Shown here: in pieces, positions 38,445 through 46,842 of the stretch
How the letters are laid out: each line of letters begins with the position of its first letter
Position numbering within the stretch: the stretch's first letter is position 1
Source: JAWKTM01 sp041399085
GTDB taxonomy: Bacteria; Planctomycetota; Planctomycetia; Pirellulales; Pirellulaceae
Reading direction: 5' to 3'
Assembly: GCA_041399085.1 (NCBI GenBank)
Contig: JAWKTM010000013.1
Span: forward strand, 82,060-146,059
Length of the DNA: 64,000 nt
Made by a program: the position numbers and the translations under genes
Notes under the pieces: generated by a model
Told to the model about the DNA's origin: nothing
Database searches by the model: none
What the model saw: only the letters and a program-made list of their open reading frames with translations

Positions 38445-40043
38445 ATGTCGTTTCGTTGGACCTCGCTCGCGTTGTTACTGGCTGTCGCCGAGTTGTCCCA
38501 GGCAGCGACGATCCGCGTTCCGCGGGATCAGGACACGATTCAAGCCGCCCTCGATGCGGCTCAGCCAGGCGATACGGTACTGGTGGCGCCGGGCCGATAT
38601 CGCGAGCGAATTCAGTTGCGACCGAACGTAACGGTGCGAAGCGACGGAGATGAAACGCGCGGCGAAATCGGGCTGGCCCGCGCGGAAGCCACGATTCTGG
38701 ACGGAGGCGGCGCGGGCGATCGGCCGGGAGTGACGATGGCCAAGGGCGCGACGCTGGACGGGTTCACGGTCACAAACGTGGGGCAGTTCGACGAAGCGCT
38801 CTGGCAACGGCACTACGATTCGCACGGCGAGGAACTCGGCGATGACGAAGGGTCCGTGCAGGCGGAAGGAACCATTCCGGCGATCCGCATCGAGTCGGTG
38901 GACTGCTCGGTGATTAACAACATCGTGCATCACAACGGCGATGTGGGCATCGCGGCGACCGGCAATCGGCCCGGCCAGACAGGCTCAACGGCGATTGAGA
39001 ATCCGGCGATTGAAAACCCGGTGATCGCGAACAACGTGGCTTATCGCAATCTCGGCGGCGGCATTGGAGTCGCGGATTTAGCGCGGCCAATCGTGCGTGG
39101 CAATGTGTGTTATGAGAATCTGCGAGCCGGGATTGGTTGCCGTAATGCGAGCCCCATGATTGTGGGAAATACTTGTTACCATAATGTTCGAGCCGGGATT
39201 GGATGCCGCGAGGGCGCGACGCCCGTAATCCGCGACAACAAATGTTATCGCAATCGGCGAGCCGGGATTGGAATTCGCATGCCGAAGACCGCGCCGCTGG
39301 TGGCCGCGAATCAATGTTATGAAAACGATATGGCCGGGATTGGCTCGCGCGATGGCGCCGAGCCAATAATTCGCGGCAATGAATGCTTTCGCAACAAGAT
39401 GGCGGGGATCGGCGCGGATGGCTCTCGGCCGATGATTGTCGCGAATCATTGCTATGAGAATGATATGGCGGGGATCGGCCTGCGCGGGCAAGCCGACGCG
39501 GTGCTGCGCGGGAATCGCTGCATCGAGAACAAATTGGTCGCGATTGGCGTGACCGCTGGTTCGACCGCGATCGTGGAAGGCAACGAATTGCTTCGCACGG
39601 GAGGCATGCCGCCGTTGGTGGCGGTGAAGGATGGCTCGACGGCCACGGTGTCCAAGAATCACTTCACGGGCGGTGGTGTGGCTGGGTTGTTGATTCAAGG
39701 CGACGTTACGGCCGTGGATAATCAGTTCGCGGCCAACAATCCGCGGCAGGGCAACGGCGTATGGGTTTGGGAAGGCTCGACGGCCAACATCGCTAAGAAC
39801 CAGTTCGATGGCTATCGGGCGGCGGTCAACGCGACGAAATCCGCCGTGACGATCAGCGATAATCGCATCGCCGGGTTCAGCCGCATCGCGATTGTGGTCA
39901 AGGGAGATAAGCAGCCGTCTCACGTGTACGGCAATCTTGCCATCTCCGACGATAGTCAGGCCCAAGTCGTCGACATTCAGGGGCCGACCGGCATCGTCCG
40001 CGATAATGAAGTGCGGGCGACTGCCGACAAGACGAATCAGTAA
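38445..40043 (+). CDS. Secreted right-handed parallel beta-helix protein with cysteine ladder
   Basis: 532 residues from ATG 38445, with GGAG seven bases upstream; a TTG at 38403 is rejected. The signal peptide is MSFRWTSLALLLAVAELSQA. A pectate-lyase-like opening follows (IRVPRDQDTIQAALDAAQPG, DTVLVAPGRYRERIQL). Then about twelve beta-helix coils run to the end. Seven consecutive coils (about residues 205-365) share NxCYxNxxAGIGxR with a 22-24-residue period, for example GNVCYENLRAGIGCR, GNTCYHNVRAGIGCR and NHCYENDMAGIGLR. The cysteine therefore recurs at the same rung in each turn. The fold is that of NosD/PbH1 proteins; no catalytic residues are evident. A structural or polysaccharide-binding role is likely. 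Confidence 0.87.
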   Translation: MSFRWTSLALLLAVAELSQAATIRVPRDQDTIQAALDAAQPGDTVLVAPGRYRERIQLRPNVTVRSDGDETRGEIGLARAEATILDGGGAGDRPGVTMAKGATLDGFTVTNVGQFDEALWQRHYDSHGEELGDDEGSVQAEGTIPAIRIESVDCSVINNIVHHNGDVGIAATGNRPGQTGSTAIENPAIENPVIANNVAYRNLGGGIGVADLARPIVRGNVCYENLRAGIGCRNASPMIVGNTCYHNVRAGIGCREGATPVIRDNKCYRNRRAGIGIRMPKTAPLVAANQCYENDMAGIGSRDGAEPIIRGNECFRNKMAGIGADGSRPMIVANHCYENDMAGIGLRGQADAVLRGNRCIENKLVAIGVTAGSTAIVEGNELLRTGGMPPLVAVKDGSTATVSKNHFTGGGVAGLLIQGDVTAVDNQFAANNPRQGNGVWVWEGSTANIAKNQFDGYRAAVNATKSAVTISDNRIAGFSRIAIVVKGDKQPSHVYGNLAISDDSQAQVVDIQGPTGIVRDNEVRATADKTNQ

Positions 40044-40380
40044 GGTTCGGCCACATGACTTCGCCCGGTACGTAATTTCGGCCGGGACTTGCTCAGTTGA
40101 AGCGATCGCCCTGTTGCTCTGGATGAGGCGGTCCAGTCTTTGCACGGACGCCACGAACAAGTTGACCCAATCTTGCTCGTTGGCGGAAGGAATTCTTCGT
40201 GTTGCGACGTTTACAGGCGCACGCTTCTCGCGCGCCTCCGGCCACTCATTGCCGACAGTCACCCTGGGATCTCATTCTCGACACGCATGTCGTGCGCTGT
40301 GGTCCCCATAATTCTCTGAACAACTTGTGATCAACGATTAATCGACTCATCACGCACTAGCCAAGAAAGAACGAATACTC
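40044..40380. other. Intergenic, nothing firm
   Basis: A 337-base gap between two secreted-protein genes in the same direction. A minus-strand frame (NEQDWVNLFVASVQRLDRLI near 40150) looks mildly protein-like but is embedded in a long antisense frame of the beta-helix gene and has no ribosome site. No terminator hairpin with a T-run was seen. Confidence 0.45.
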
Positions 40381-41610
40381 ATGTCCACACGAAATTGGAT
40401 TCTAACGGCGGTTTCGCCATGCATGGCAATGGCTCTCATGATGGCGACCGCGGCGGCTCAAGACGGTCGTCGTTCGACCGATTCATCACCGGACCGTGCG
40501 ACCAACAACCAGCAAGACTCGGACGCCAATGATTCCGACGCCGCTGAAAATCGAGAAAACGCTCGCGATGATAGCACCAACCGAAGCGAAGAACGCGACA
40601 GGTCTGCGTCTTCGGAAGACGGACAACGCAACAATCGACAGCCTAACAATCGACAAGGCGACGACTCGCGTCGAAACCATGAAACGCCCCGCGAGGATGA
40701 AGGGCGTTCCGACACGACGCGCGAAAACACGACGCGCGATAACCAAGATCAGGATCAAATTGACCGTCGCGGAAACCGCTCGGAAATCGGCGTAACCTTT
40801 TTGCAAACGCCGGATCAACTGACGGTGAACCGCGTAGCCAATAACAGCTTGGCTGCTCAAGCGGGCTTGCAACGTGGCGACCAAGTATTACGAGTCGGTG
40901 GGCGCCAAATATCCGATCGCAACGAGTTTTTGCGACACTTGGGAACTCAGCCGGCCGGCACGCGAATCCCCATCGTAGTGCTGCGAGACAATGAGCAGCA
41001 CACTTTGTACTTGACGATGAATCGTGGCAATGAAGAAAACCGCGGTAACGCGGACCAGCGAAATATGGCGCAAGGCCGCCGCGGCGACGACTTCAATCCG
41101 CCCCCCGCTCCGAATTTCTTCGATGAGGAACGTGGCTGGTTGGGCGTCTTTCTTAACCCGCGAATCCCAGATGCCGCGATCGTGGAATCCGTCCAAGTCG
41201 GCAGCGCGGCCGACGACGCGGGCCTGCAACAAGGAGATATGATTGCCGCGGTTAATGGACAGCGCATCTACTCCGCTGGACATCTTTCGCATGTCATTGG
41301 AAACATGCAACCGGGAGAAGAAGTCGATATTCAAGTGGTCCGGCGAATCGAAAAATCCATGAACGCCACACTTGGCGAACGGCCCACGAGACAGGGTCGA
41401 TTTCGGTACGAGGAAGATTCGGACCGACGCCGTGACCAGCGAACCAGCGAGTTGCCGCGACAGCGGAACTCCGGTGAACAGCCGCGGTTCTTCGAGGGCT
41501 CCCAAGAATCGGACACACAAACTCGTAACAATGACGACCAAGCGAACGGCCCTCGCTCGCCCCGGAATTCCACCCGGCAGCCAGAGTTCTTCGAGTCCGA
41601 CAACGAGTAA
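40381..41610 (+). CDS. Secreted protein with two PDZ domains and disordered flanks
   Basis: 409 residues. A signal peptide (WILTAVSPCMAMALMMATAAA) precedes about 105 residues of Asp/Arg/Asn/Ser-rich disordered sequence. PDZ 1 spans about 133-216 (SEIGVTFLQTPDQLTVNRVA, AAQAGLQRGDQVLRVGGRQI). PDZ 2 spans about 248-325 (GWLGVFLNPRIPDAAIVESV, ADDAGLQQGDMIAAVNGQRI). A second disordered tail follows, with two RQPxFFExS-like segments (EQPRFFEGSQESD and RQPEFFESDNE at the very end). There is no protease domain, so it is not a DegP. It may be a periplasmic or surface scaffold that binds C-termini. The repeated FFE motif is an unusual feature of the tail. Confidence 0.87.
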   Translation: MSTRNWILTAVSPCMAMALMMATAAAQDGRRSTDSSPDRATNNQQDSDANDSDAAENRENARDDSTNRSEERDRSASSEDGQRNNRQPNNRQGDDSRRNHETPREDEGRSDTTRENTTRDNQDQDQIDRRGNRSEIGVTFLQTPDQLTVNRVANNSLAAQAGLQRGDQVLRVGGRQISDRNEFLRHLGTQPAGTRIPIVVLRDNEQHTLYLTMNRGNEENRGNADQRNMAQGRRGDDFNPPPAPNFFDEERGWLGVFLNPRIPDAAIVESVQVGSAADDAGLQQGDMIAAVNGQRIYSAGHLSHVIGNMQPGEEVDIQVVRRIEKSMNATLGERPTRQGRFRYEEDSDRRRDQRTSELPRQRNSGEQPRFFEGSQESDTQTRNNDDQANGPRSPRNSTRQPEFFESDNE

Positions 41611-41978
41611 CTCTCGCTGTCGCACGGCCGGCATTCAAGTGCTAACTCACACAGAACGCGGTTATACTCCGCGTCGATCAATATTCATCGCTATGGCTCC
41701 ATCAGTGCATGCTACACGGACGGGGCTATAGCGATGTGATAAACAACGATGCAATGAACGTGGCGTCCGAGCAGCGTCGCCGGAAACCAATCGATACTGC
41801 TCACACAACATGGTGCGGCCCAAAGCGAATCACTTCAACCCGCTGTTGGATGAATCGGACATCGAGCGCAGATGCGATCGTTCAAAAGAGTGTGGCCATC
41901 TGGCGATGTCTTCCCACGATTTCTCCATTTCTAAGAACGGCCGGACTCCCGCACACCTAACGCACTCGCGCCCCCTTT
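41611..41978. other. Intergenic between convergent genes
   Basis: A 368-base gap between the double-PDZ gene and the convergent propeller gene. It holds a TTATACT sequence near 41662 and several short frames, none with a ribosome site or recognisable product. No clear bidirectional terminator is visible. Confidence 0.45.
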
Positions 41979-44900
41979 CTATTCGCGTTCCCAGCCGATC
42001 CGTGGCCGGCTTGATCGCTGCCGAAGCCAAGCGATCGTGGGCGCATACGGAATCGAAGTTAACACCAGCAAACATCCGGTTTGGTATGTCCCGTAAAGCA
42101 AGATCCAGTACCATCCGTCCCAGAAGTACGTCTGTCCTGGCAGGCGTCGGTCCGTGGCAAGAAAGAATAGTGCCGTCAAAAAACACGTGACGGCGACCGC
42201 GACACTGAGCCCCGCAAGTCGCCACCATCGTTGGCCAATCAAGGCGTGCAGCGTGATCGCACCGAAGAGCATCACCGGGATCGGTGCGAGCGCCATGGCG
42301 AACCGGCCATGTATAACAATCTGATCGCTCTGAACTAGCAGCGCGGAAATAAATACCCCGATTACGAATGGCGCGGCCAACATGGTGCGCAACCCCCATT
42401 GCCGACGCGAGCCGATCCAGATTGCGAATCCCAAAGGAAGCACGACCAAGCACACCGACAAGCCCACGGATTGCAGGTGAAATTGGTATTCCCGATTCCA
42501 GTCTTGATAGTCTGGATGAGGCACCCATGGCAGTCCTGTTCTAAGTCTCGGGTCGTATGATTCTGGAGCTAGCCGCGGCGGGCCGCGGTGCAAATCGGGA
42601 ATCAATCGAGCGACATTCGTGTTGCCGACTTGCAACTCCCCGGACCGTGACTGGGCGACGCTCGGTACGGCCTGGATGCAATAGGCTTGGTCACGATTGG
42701 AAAACAACAAATGGGGCACATCCATTTGCGCATTCTGCCCGTAAATCAACTGATAGGGGTGCATGCCAGGGACATCGGCAAACGGGATCTGGCACGACCA
42801 TCGTGGTTTTCCGGTCGAAACTGCCAACGCTTGGAGCATCCGCCCCCGACGTACGATGACAATTCCGCGGGCCGCTTCGAATCGAAACAATTCCGCGGAT
42901 AGGTCATTGTTGCGGGCTGACCACAGTGGCGGGCTCAACCGCACGACTCCATCGACGGCAGTTTCAACCCGCATTGTCCACACGAGCGAATTCGTCGCAC
43001 ATAACAGCTCATCGTAGCCATCGCCCTCCACGTCGCACGCCCCGACTCGCATCTTGGATTTCTGTAGTTCGAGCCACTCCGACCAATCCGAGACACATCG
43101 CAGCGGCGTAAGATTGGCGTCGAACAGCTTCAACTTGCGACTGGAATACCACTCCTCCACTGTGATCAACATTCCGTGAGGCGTGCGAAGCATGACAGGT
43201 TTATTACCTTCTGGTGCTCCGTCGAACGTCACTTCATTTTGCGATGCTCCCTGCAATTCAAGGTCGCGAACCCAAAGGCTTATACCATCCCCGCCCGCTC
43301 TTGGCCCGCACGCGATCAAACACGATGGAGACTCGGTTCCCATTTCCGCTACGGTCCACCCACCAACTCTTCGCGCCTGTGGTGAGACGTTTTGGACTTG
43401 CCCGTCGGCGCTCACGACACTCCACATGGCGTCCCGATTCCAGTAGAGAGTCACGAGTATCCGCGGCCTGTCGTCTTTGGTGGTGGGCAGCACATCGATA
43501 CTTGCTCGACCGAATGATCGAGGCAGTTCGTGTCGCCAAAGGCGGCGCATCCGGCGTCCCGAATAAGCCACAATCTCCGTGGACTGCTCACTCGTTCGCA
43601 CTACGGCGACGACCTCACTGTGTCCGTCCGCGTCCAAATCCACAAAACGCACGGCTCCCGCGGATAACCGGTCATGGTATGGAAACTCGGCACTCCATAA
43701 CGTCCGACCATCCGCACCCGAAATCGCCACGAGCGGGGAGGGTTCGCGGCGGCTGACATCGCGACACAGCATTACATCGGAAACTCCGTCGCCATTGAGA
43801 TCCGCTTCCGTCGACTCGTCACCAAGTCTCCCAGAGCGAGGTTCGGAGGTGAATTCTGGATAAACGCGATCCGAAGCGTAACGAGTATTTGAGCCCGCAC
43901 GATGCGTCCACACATAGTGTCCTTGCGCGGCGGAGATCGCGCGAACAGACTTTCCATCATGGGAGATGGAAATCAGATCCCCGACTCCGTCATCGTCCAA
44001 GTCGGAGCTTACATGTAAGGTCGCGCGTGCGTGTTCAACGAAGCGTTTGGCGGCTAGGCCGAGATTGCAAGTCCAGTGTCCGATAATTACCGAGTTCCTG
44101 TTCCTGAAATCCCAGACAATGGGCGGTGAGTAATAGGTAAACAGTTCGTCGGCGCCATCGCCATTGATATCAAATGTGGTAGCGGACGTCGCAAGCAAAG
44201 CAAAGTCCCGTAATTCGCCGGTGCCGGCGGAGAAGAAATAGATTGTTGGTTGAATTCCGATTGTATCACCACTTCGCACGCTCACATAACATTGCGGCCA
44301 GCCGTCGCCACCCGAGTTCCACCAGCCGATCTCCGCGATGTAAGCTTTGCAGGACATTCGAGGTAACGGCCAAATACGGCGACTCGTTCGCCACAATGTG
44401 TGCCCGTCGGCTCCCGACAAACAGTCGACGTACAAATCCATCCGTGATCCCCACAAAGTGGCGACATAGACTTCATTGACCCCGTCACCGTCTATGTCGG
44501 GACCCGTGGTGAAATGATTCACTTGCATGTCCACGGTGGGAATCAGGCGTTGCCATCGTTTTGCGCCCGACGCTCCTTCAAACACGGCCACACTGGCGTA
44601 AGGCGACGATTGTTTGCCAATCATTTTCGGCGATTCAAGGGGAGCCACAACCTCGCTTACTCCATCTTGATCCAGGTCGACTACTAATGGCCATTTCAAA
44701 CGATCCGGCGCGGGTGTTGCGGAATGCGGCCAGTAGGTATCCAATGAGTGCGTCCACAATTCCTTGTTCTGGGCCAATGACCATACGACCAGCTTGGCGC
44801 CGGCAGTGGCATACAATCCCGCGCCAACCGTTTCCAAGTAAACGACCTCGACTTCTCCATCTCCGTCACAGTCCGCATAGATTGCTGGACCACCGGGCCG

Positions 44901-45839
44901 GTGTGTCATCGCTTCATCCCCGATGACGTCGCCATCTTGCAAATTCAACGCGATTATCGAATCCCCAGCGATTAACTTCACGACGCCACCAGGCGACGCG
45001 CCATTCTCCAAGCCGTGATGTTCGACATGGGGGTAATCTGGGAGATAGACGTAGCTCGACGCGAATTCAATGGCACTCGGATCTCGGATATACGGATCGC
45101 CCCCAGAGCTTTTGGACTTGCTCCGTAACTCCGACGACAGATACCAGCGAAAGCCGAGTGGCGAGTTGCTCTTATTGGTGCTTTCGAGGCATTTCGGATT
45201 GATGGAATAGCGCCAAAGTGTGCTACCTCTCGCTCCCGAGACCAGCTCTACCCAATACTCGGCGGATTTGCTTAGATCCAAGTTCGAGAAAATGTCGAGC
45301 TTTGTATCGATGCTGACGAACACCGCCAACACATCGACCGCGCCATCGCCATCAACATCTCCTTCGACACATTCTGGGAAGCCCAACGACGCGACTTCGC
45401 ATACCTTCGGCCTGACTTTAGTGTTTCCAGTCGAGGTTGCCACCACGTCCGCCGCGACAGCCAGCCACATGATTCGACCAGACTTTCCGTCCACGGCCAG
45501 CAACCACGCTTGGTGGGCACACCCCAAGACGACGTCTTCCGTATCATCGCCGTTGATATCCGCCAGCACGGGAGACATTATCTGTTCTTGCCATGTATCC
45601 GGAGCGTAGGCGCTTCGCCTACGCACTTGCCACCAAGGCCATAAGAACCCCGGGGCGGAGGATGAATCATCGACGGGCAGGGTTTCAAGTAGACGAGTTA
45701 GGTCCACCTCCCACACTGTCTCGGCAGTTTCGGAATTCAAGCGCCGCAACCCAACCCCGTCAACTACAACCACGTCGTGGCGTTCTCCATCCCTTATACC
45801 GGCGATCCTCTCTCCTGGAACGTCCTTCCATTGAATCAA
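41979..45839 (-). CDS. FG-GAP/PQQ-type beta-propeller with C-terminal membrane helices
   Basis: 1,286 codons from a TTG at 45839. Calcium-loop propeller repeats run through the first 1,000 residues: DINGDDTEDVVLG, DVDGDGAVDVLAV, DCDGDGEVEVVYL, DLDQDGVSEVVAP, DIDGDGVNEVYVA, DINGDGADELFTY, DLDDDGVGDLISI, DLNGDGVSDVMLC and DLDADGHSEVVAV. PQQ-like GKPRW and GHTLWRTS motifs are interspersed. The last 160 residues have about five membrane helices (VGLSVCLVVLPLGFAIWI, FVIGVFISALLVQS, LSVAVAVTCFLTALFFLA). Codons just upstream of the TTG, in the same frame, read IHPLTPYLADDEL and join smoothly. The real start is therefore probably in the 129-codon ORF upstream, with a one-base lesion near 45875. Confidence 0.85.
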   Translation of the reverse strand: MIQWKDVPGERIAGIRDGERHDVVVVDGVGLRRLNSETAETVWEVDLTRLLETLPVDDSSSAPGFLWPWWQVRRRSAYAPDTWQEQIMSPVLADINGDDTEDVVLGCAHQAWLLAVDGKSGRIMWLAVAADVVATSTGNTKVRPKVCEVASLGFPECVEGDVDGDGAVDVLAVFVSIDTKLDIFSNLDLSKSAEYWVELVSGARGSTLWRYSINPKCLESTNKSNSPLGFRWYLSSELRSKSKSSGGDPYIRDPSAIEFASSYVYLPDYPHVEHHGLENGASPGGVVKLIAGDSIIALNLQDGDVIGDEAMTHRPGGPAIYADCDGDGEVEVVYLETVGAGLYATAGAKLVVWSLAQNKELWTHSLDTYWPHSATPAPDRLKWPLVVDLDQDGVSEVVAPLESPKMIGKQSSPYASVAVFEGASGAKRWQRLIPTVDMQVNHFTTGPDIDGDGVNEVYVATLWGSRMDLYVDCLSGADGHTLWRTSRRIWPLPRMSCKAYIAEIGWWNSGGDGWPQCYVSVRSGDTIGIQPTIYFFSAGTGELRDFALLATSATTFDINGDGADELFTYYSPPIVWDFRNRNSVIIGHWTCNLGLAAKRFVEHARATLHVSSDLDDDGVGDLISISHDGKSVRAISAAQGHYVWTHRAGSNTRYASDRVYPEFTSEPRSGRLGDESTEADLNGDGVSDVMLCRDVSRREPSPLVAISGADGRTLWSAEFPYHDRLSAGAVRFVDLDADGHSEVVAVVRTSEQSTEIVAYSGRRMRRLWRHELPRSFGRASIDVLPTTKDDRPRILVTLYWNRDAMWSVVSADGQVQNVSPQARRVGGWTVAEMGTESPSCLIACGPRAGGDGISLWVRDLELQGASQNEVTFDGAPEGNKPVMLRTPHGMLITVEEWYSSRKLKLFDANLTPLRCVSDWSEWLELQKSKMRVGACDVEGDGYDELLCATNSLVWTMRVETAVDGVVRLSPPLWSARNNDLSAELFRFEAARGIVIVRRGRMLQALAVSTGKPRWSCQIPFADVPGMHPYQLIYGQNAQMDVPHLLFSNRDQAYCIQAVPSVAQSRSGELQVGNTNVARLIPDLHRGPPRLAPESYDPRLRTGLPWVPHPDYQDWNREYQFHLQSVGLSVCLVVLPLGFAIWIGSRRQWGLRTMLAAPFVIGVFISALLVQSDQIVIHGRFAMALAPIPVMLFGAITLHALIGQRWWRLAGLSVAVAVTCFLTALFFLATDRRLPGQTYFWDGWYWILLYGTYQTGCLLVLTSIPYAPTIAWLRQRSSRPRIGWERE

Positions 45840-46225
45840 CTCGTCGTCCGCGAGATACGGTGTAAGCGGGTGGATCGCTCGTCGAACTCAACTCGCACCG
45901 TCTCACTCAGTTGATTTGGACGGGCCACGCGCATAAGGTATTCGCCGGGTGGCACGCGCATGGGAACAAGCGACGGAAGCGTCGTTGTAGCGACGGCTTC
46001 ACCCGACTCATCCAGCAACTCGACGACGGCTGGGGCCTGACTCACTACGGGCAATACCACGGCCTGCCAGGATTCGTCAACGCGGCGCGCCAGCTCCCTA
46101 GCGCCCAGGATCGCAAGGCACAATGCGATGGAAAGAAGAATCGTTGCAACATGTCTTCCACGCAAGCTGCCACGTCTATCCGGCGTTGAAGGCTCATGCA
46201 CTAGAGAAGCGTCTTGGTCCAGCAT
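45836..46225 (-). CDS. Membrane-anchored N-terminal domain, probably split from the propeller gene
   Basis: 129 codons with a single membrane helix (HVATILLSIALCLAILGA, about residues 25-45) and a small beta-rich domain of the PEGA/carboxypeptidase-regulatory sort (VELLDESGEAVATTTLP, VPPGEYLMRVARPNQLSETV). The last dozen residues (STRLHRISRTTS) have no such character, whereas the other frame at that point reads IHPLTPYLADDELIQW and flows into the propeller. Its stop overlaps the TTG of the propeller ORF (TTGA). One added base in CGATC at 45873-45877 would give a single protein of about 1,410 residues with helices at both ends. Confidence 0.7.
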   Translation of the reverse strand: MLDQDASLVHEPSTPDRRGSLRGRHVATILLSIALCLAILGARELARRVDESWQAVVLPVVSQAPAVVELLDESGEAVATTTLPSLVPMRVPPGEYLMRVARPNQLSETVRVEFDERSTRLHRISRTTS

Positions 46226-46833
46226 GGCCTCATACCCCCGCGCGTTTCTAGAAACTCGGACTCACCGTCCCCATTATGCCGTGCTTGATAGCAATCTTCC
46301 ATGACTTGCGAGCAATTCGCGGCTACCAGACGCATCACTGCTTTGCAATGGACGCTCAGTTCCGCGACATACCCATCCTGAATCAAACTTAATCATGAGC
46401 CGTACTGGGCGTAGCCTACCGGCTTGAATGTAGCTTTCCAAGAGAGGCATGGCGGATGACTCAGCATTATGACTACGGGAAAGGACAATCGAACAGTTGT
46501 TCGAGTGCCACCAACGTCCTCGTCCGCGCATGCAGAAGCAATCCGCCGCTGGAACGGAAGCGACCGGTCGGCATTCTTGAGGCCGCAGGTGGTTTCATCG
46601 GCGGGGCAACCCAAGCGAATGCCTTCGGAAGCACCGTGACCGCCACGACAAGCATCGGAGCGAATATTTTCCGAAATCCACCCGAATAGAATTCGTCTCG
46701 ATAGCGAATTGCCTCGAAAAGTTCCATCAAGATGGTCCTCGTTACTGACGGGCTGAATGACGACGATCACGCGGTGTCCGCCAATGTCGGGCCGTCGCCA
46801 TACGGTCTGCTTTATTGACTCCTCACTCAACAC
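46201..46833 (-). pseudogene. Decayed coding sequence, unknown family
   Basis: Three minus-strand frames each carry a protein-like piece. From the right, MLSEESIKQTVWRRPDIGGH and RVIVVIQPVSNEDHLDG come first. Next, in another frame, come ELFEAIRYRDEFYSGGFRKI and a membrane-like stretch (FAPMLVVAVTVLPKAFAWVA). Last come LRPVRLMIKFD and, after one extra T near 46393, QDGYVAELSVHCKAVMRLVA to a stop at 46201. At least two or three indels are needed to join them. The 3' end overlaps the 129-codon ORF by 25 bases, suggesting former translational coupling in an operon. Confidence 0.5.
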
Positions 46834-46842
46834 AGGCTGCTC

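Noticed and set aside
39078..40262. 394-codon minus-strand frame over the beta-helix gene
   Set aside because: Its repeats mirror the beta-helix repeats of the sense strand, and the sense strand has signal peptide and ribosome site.
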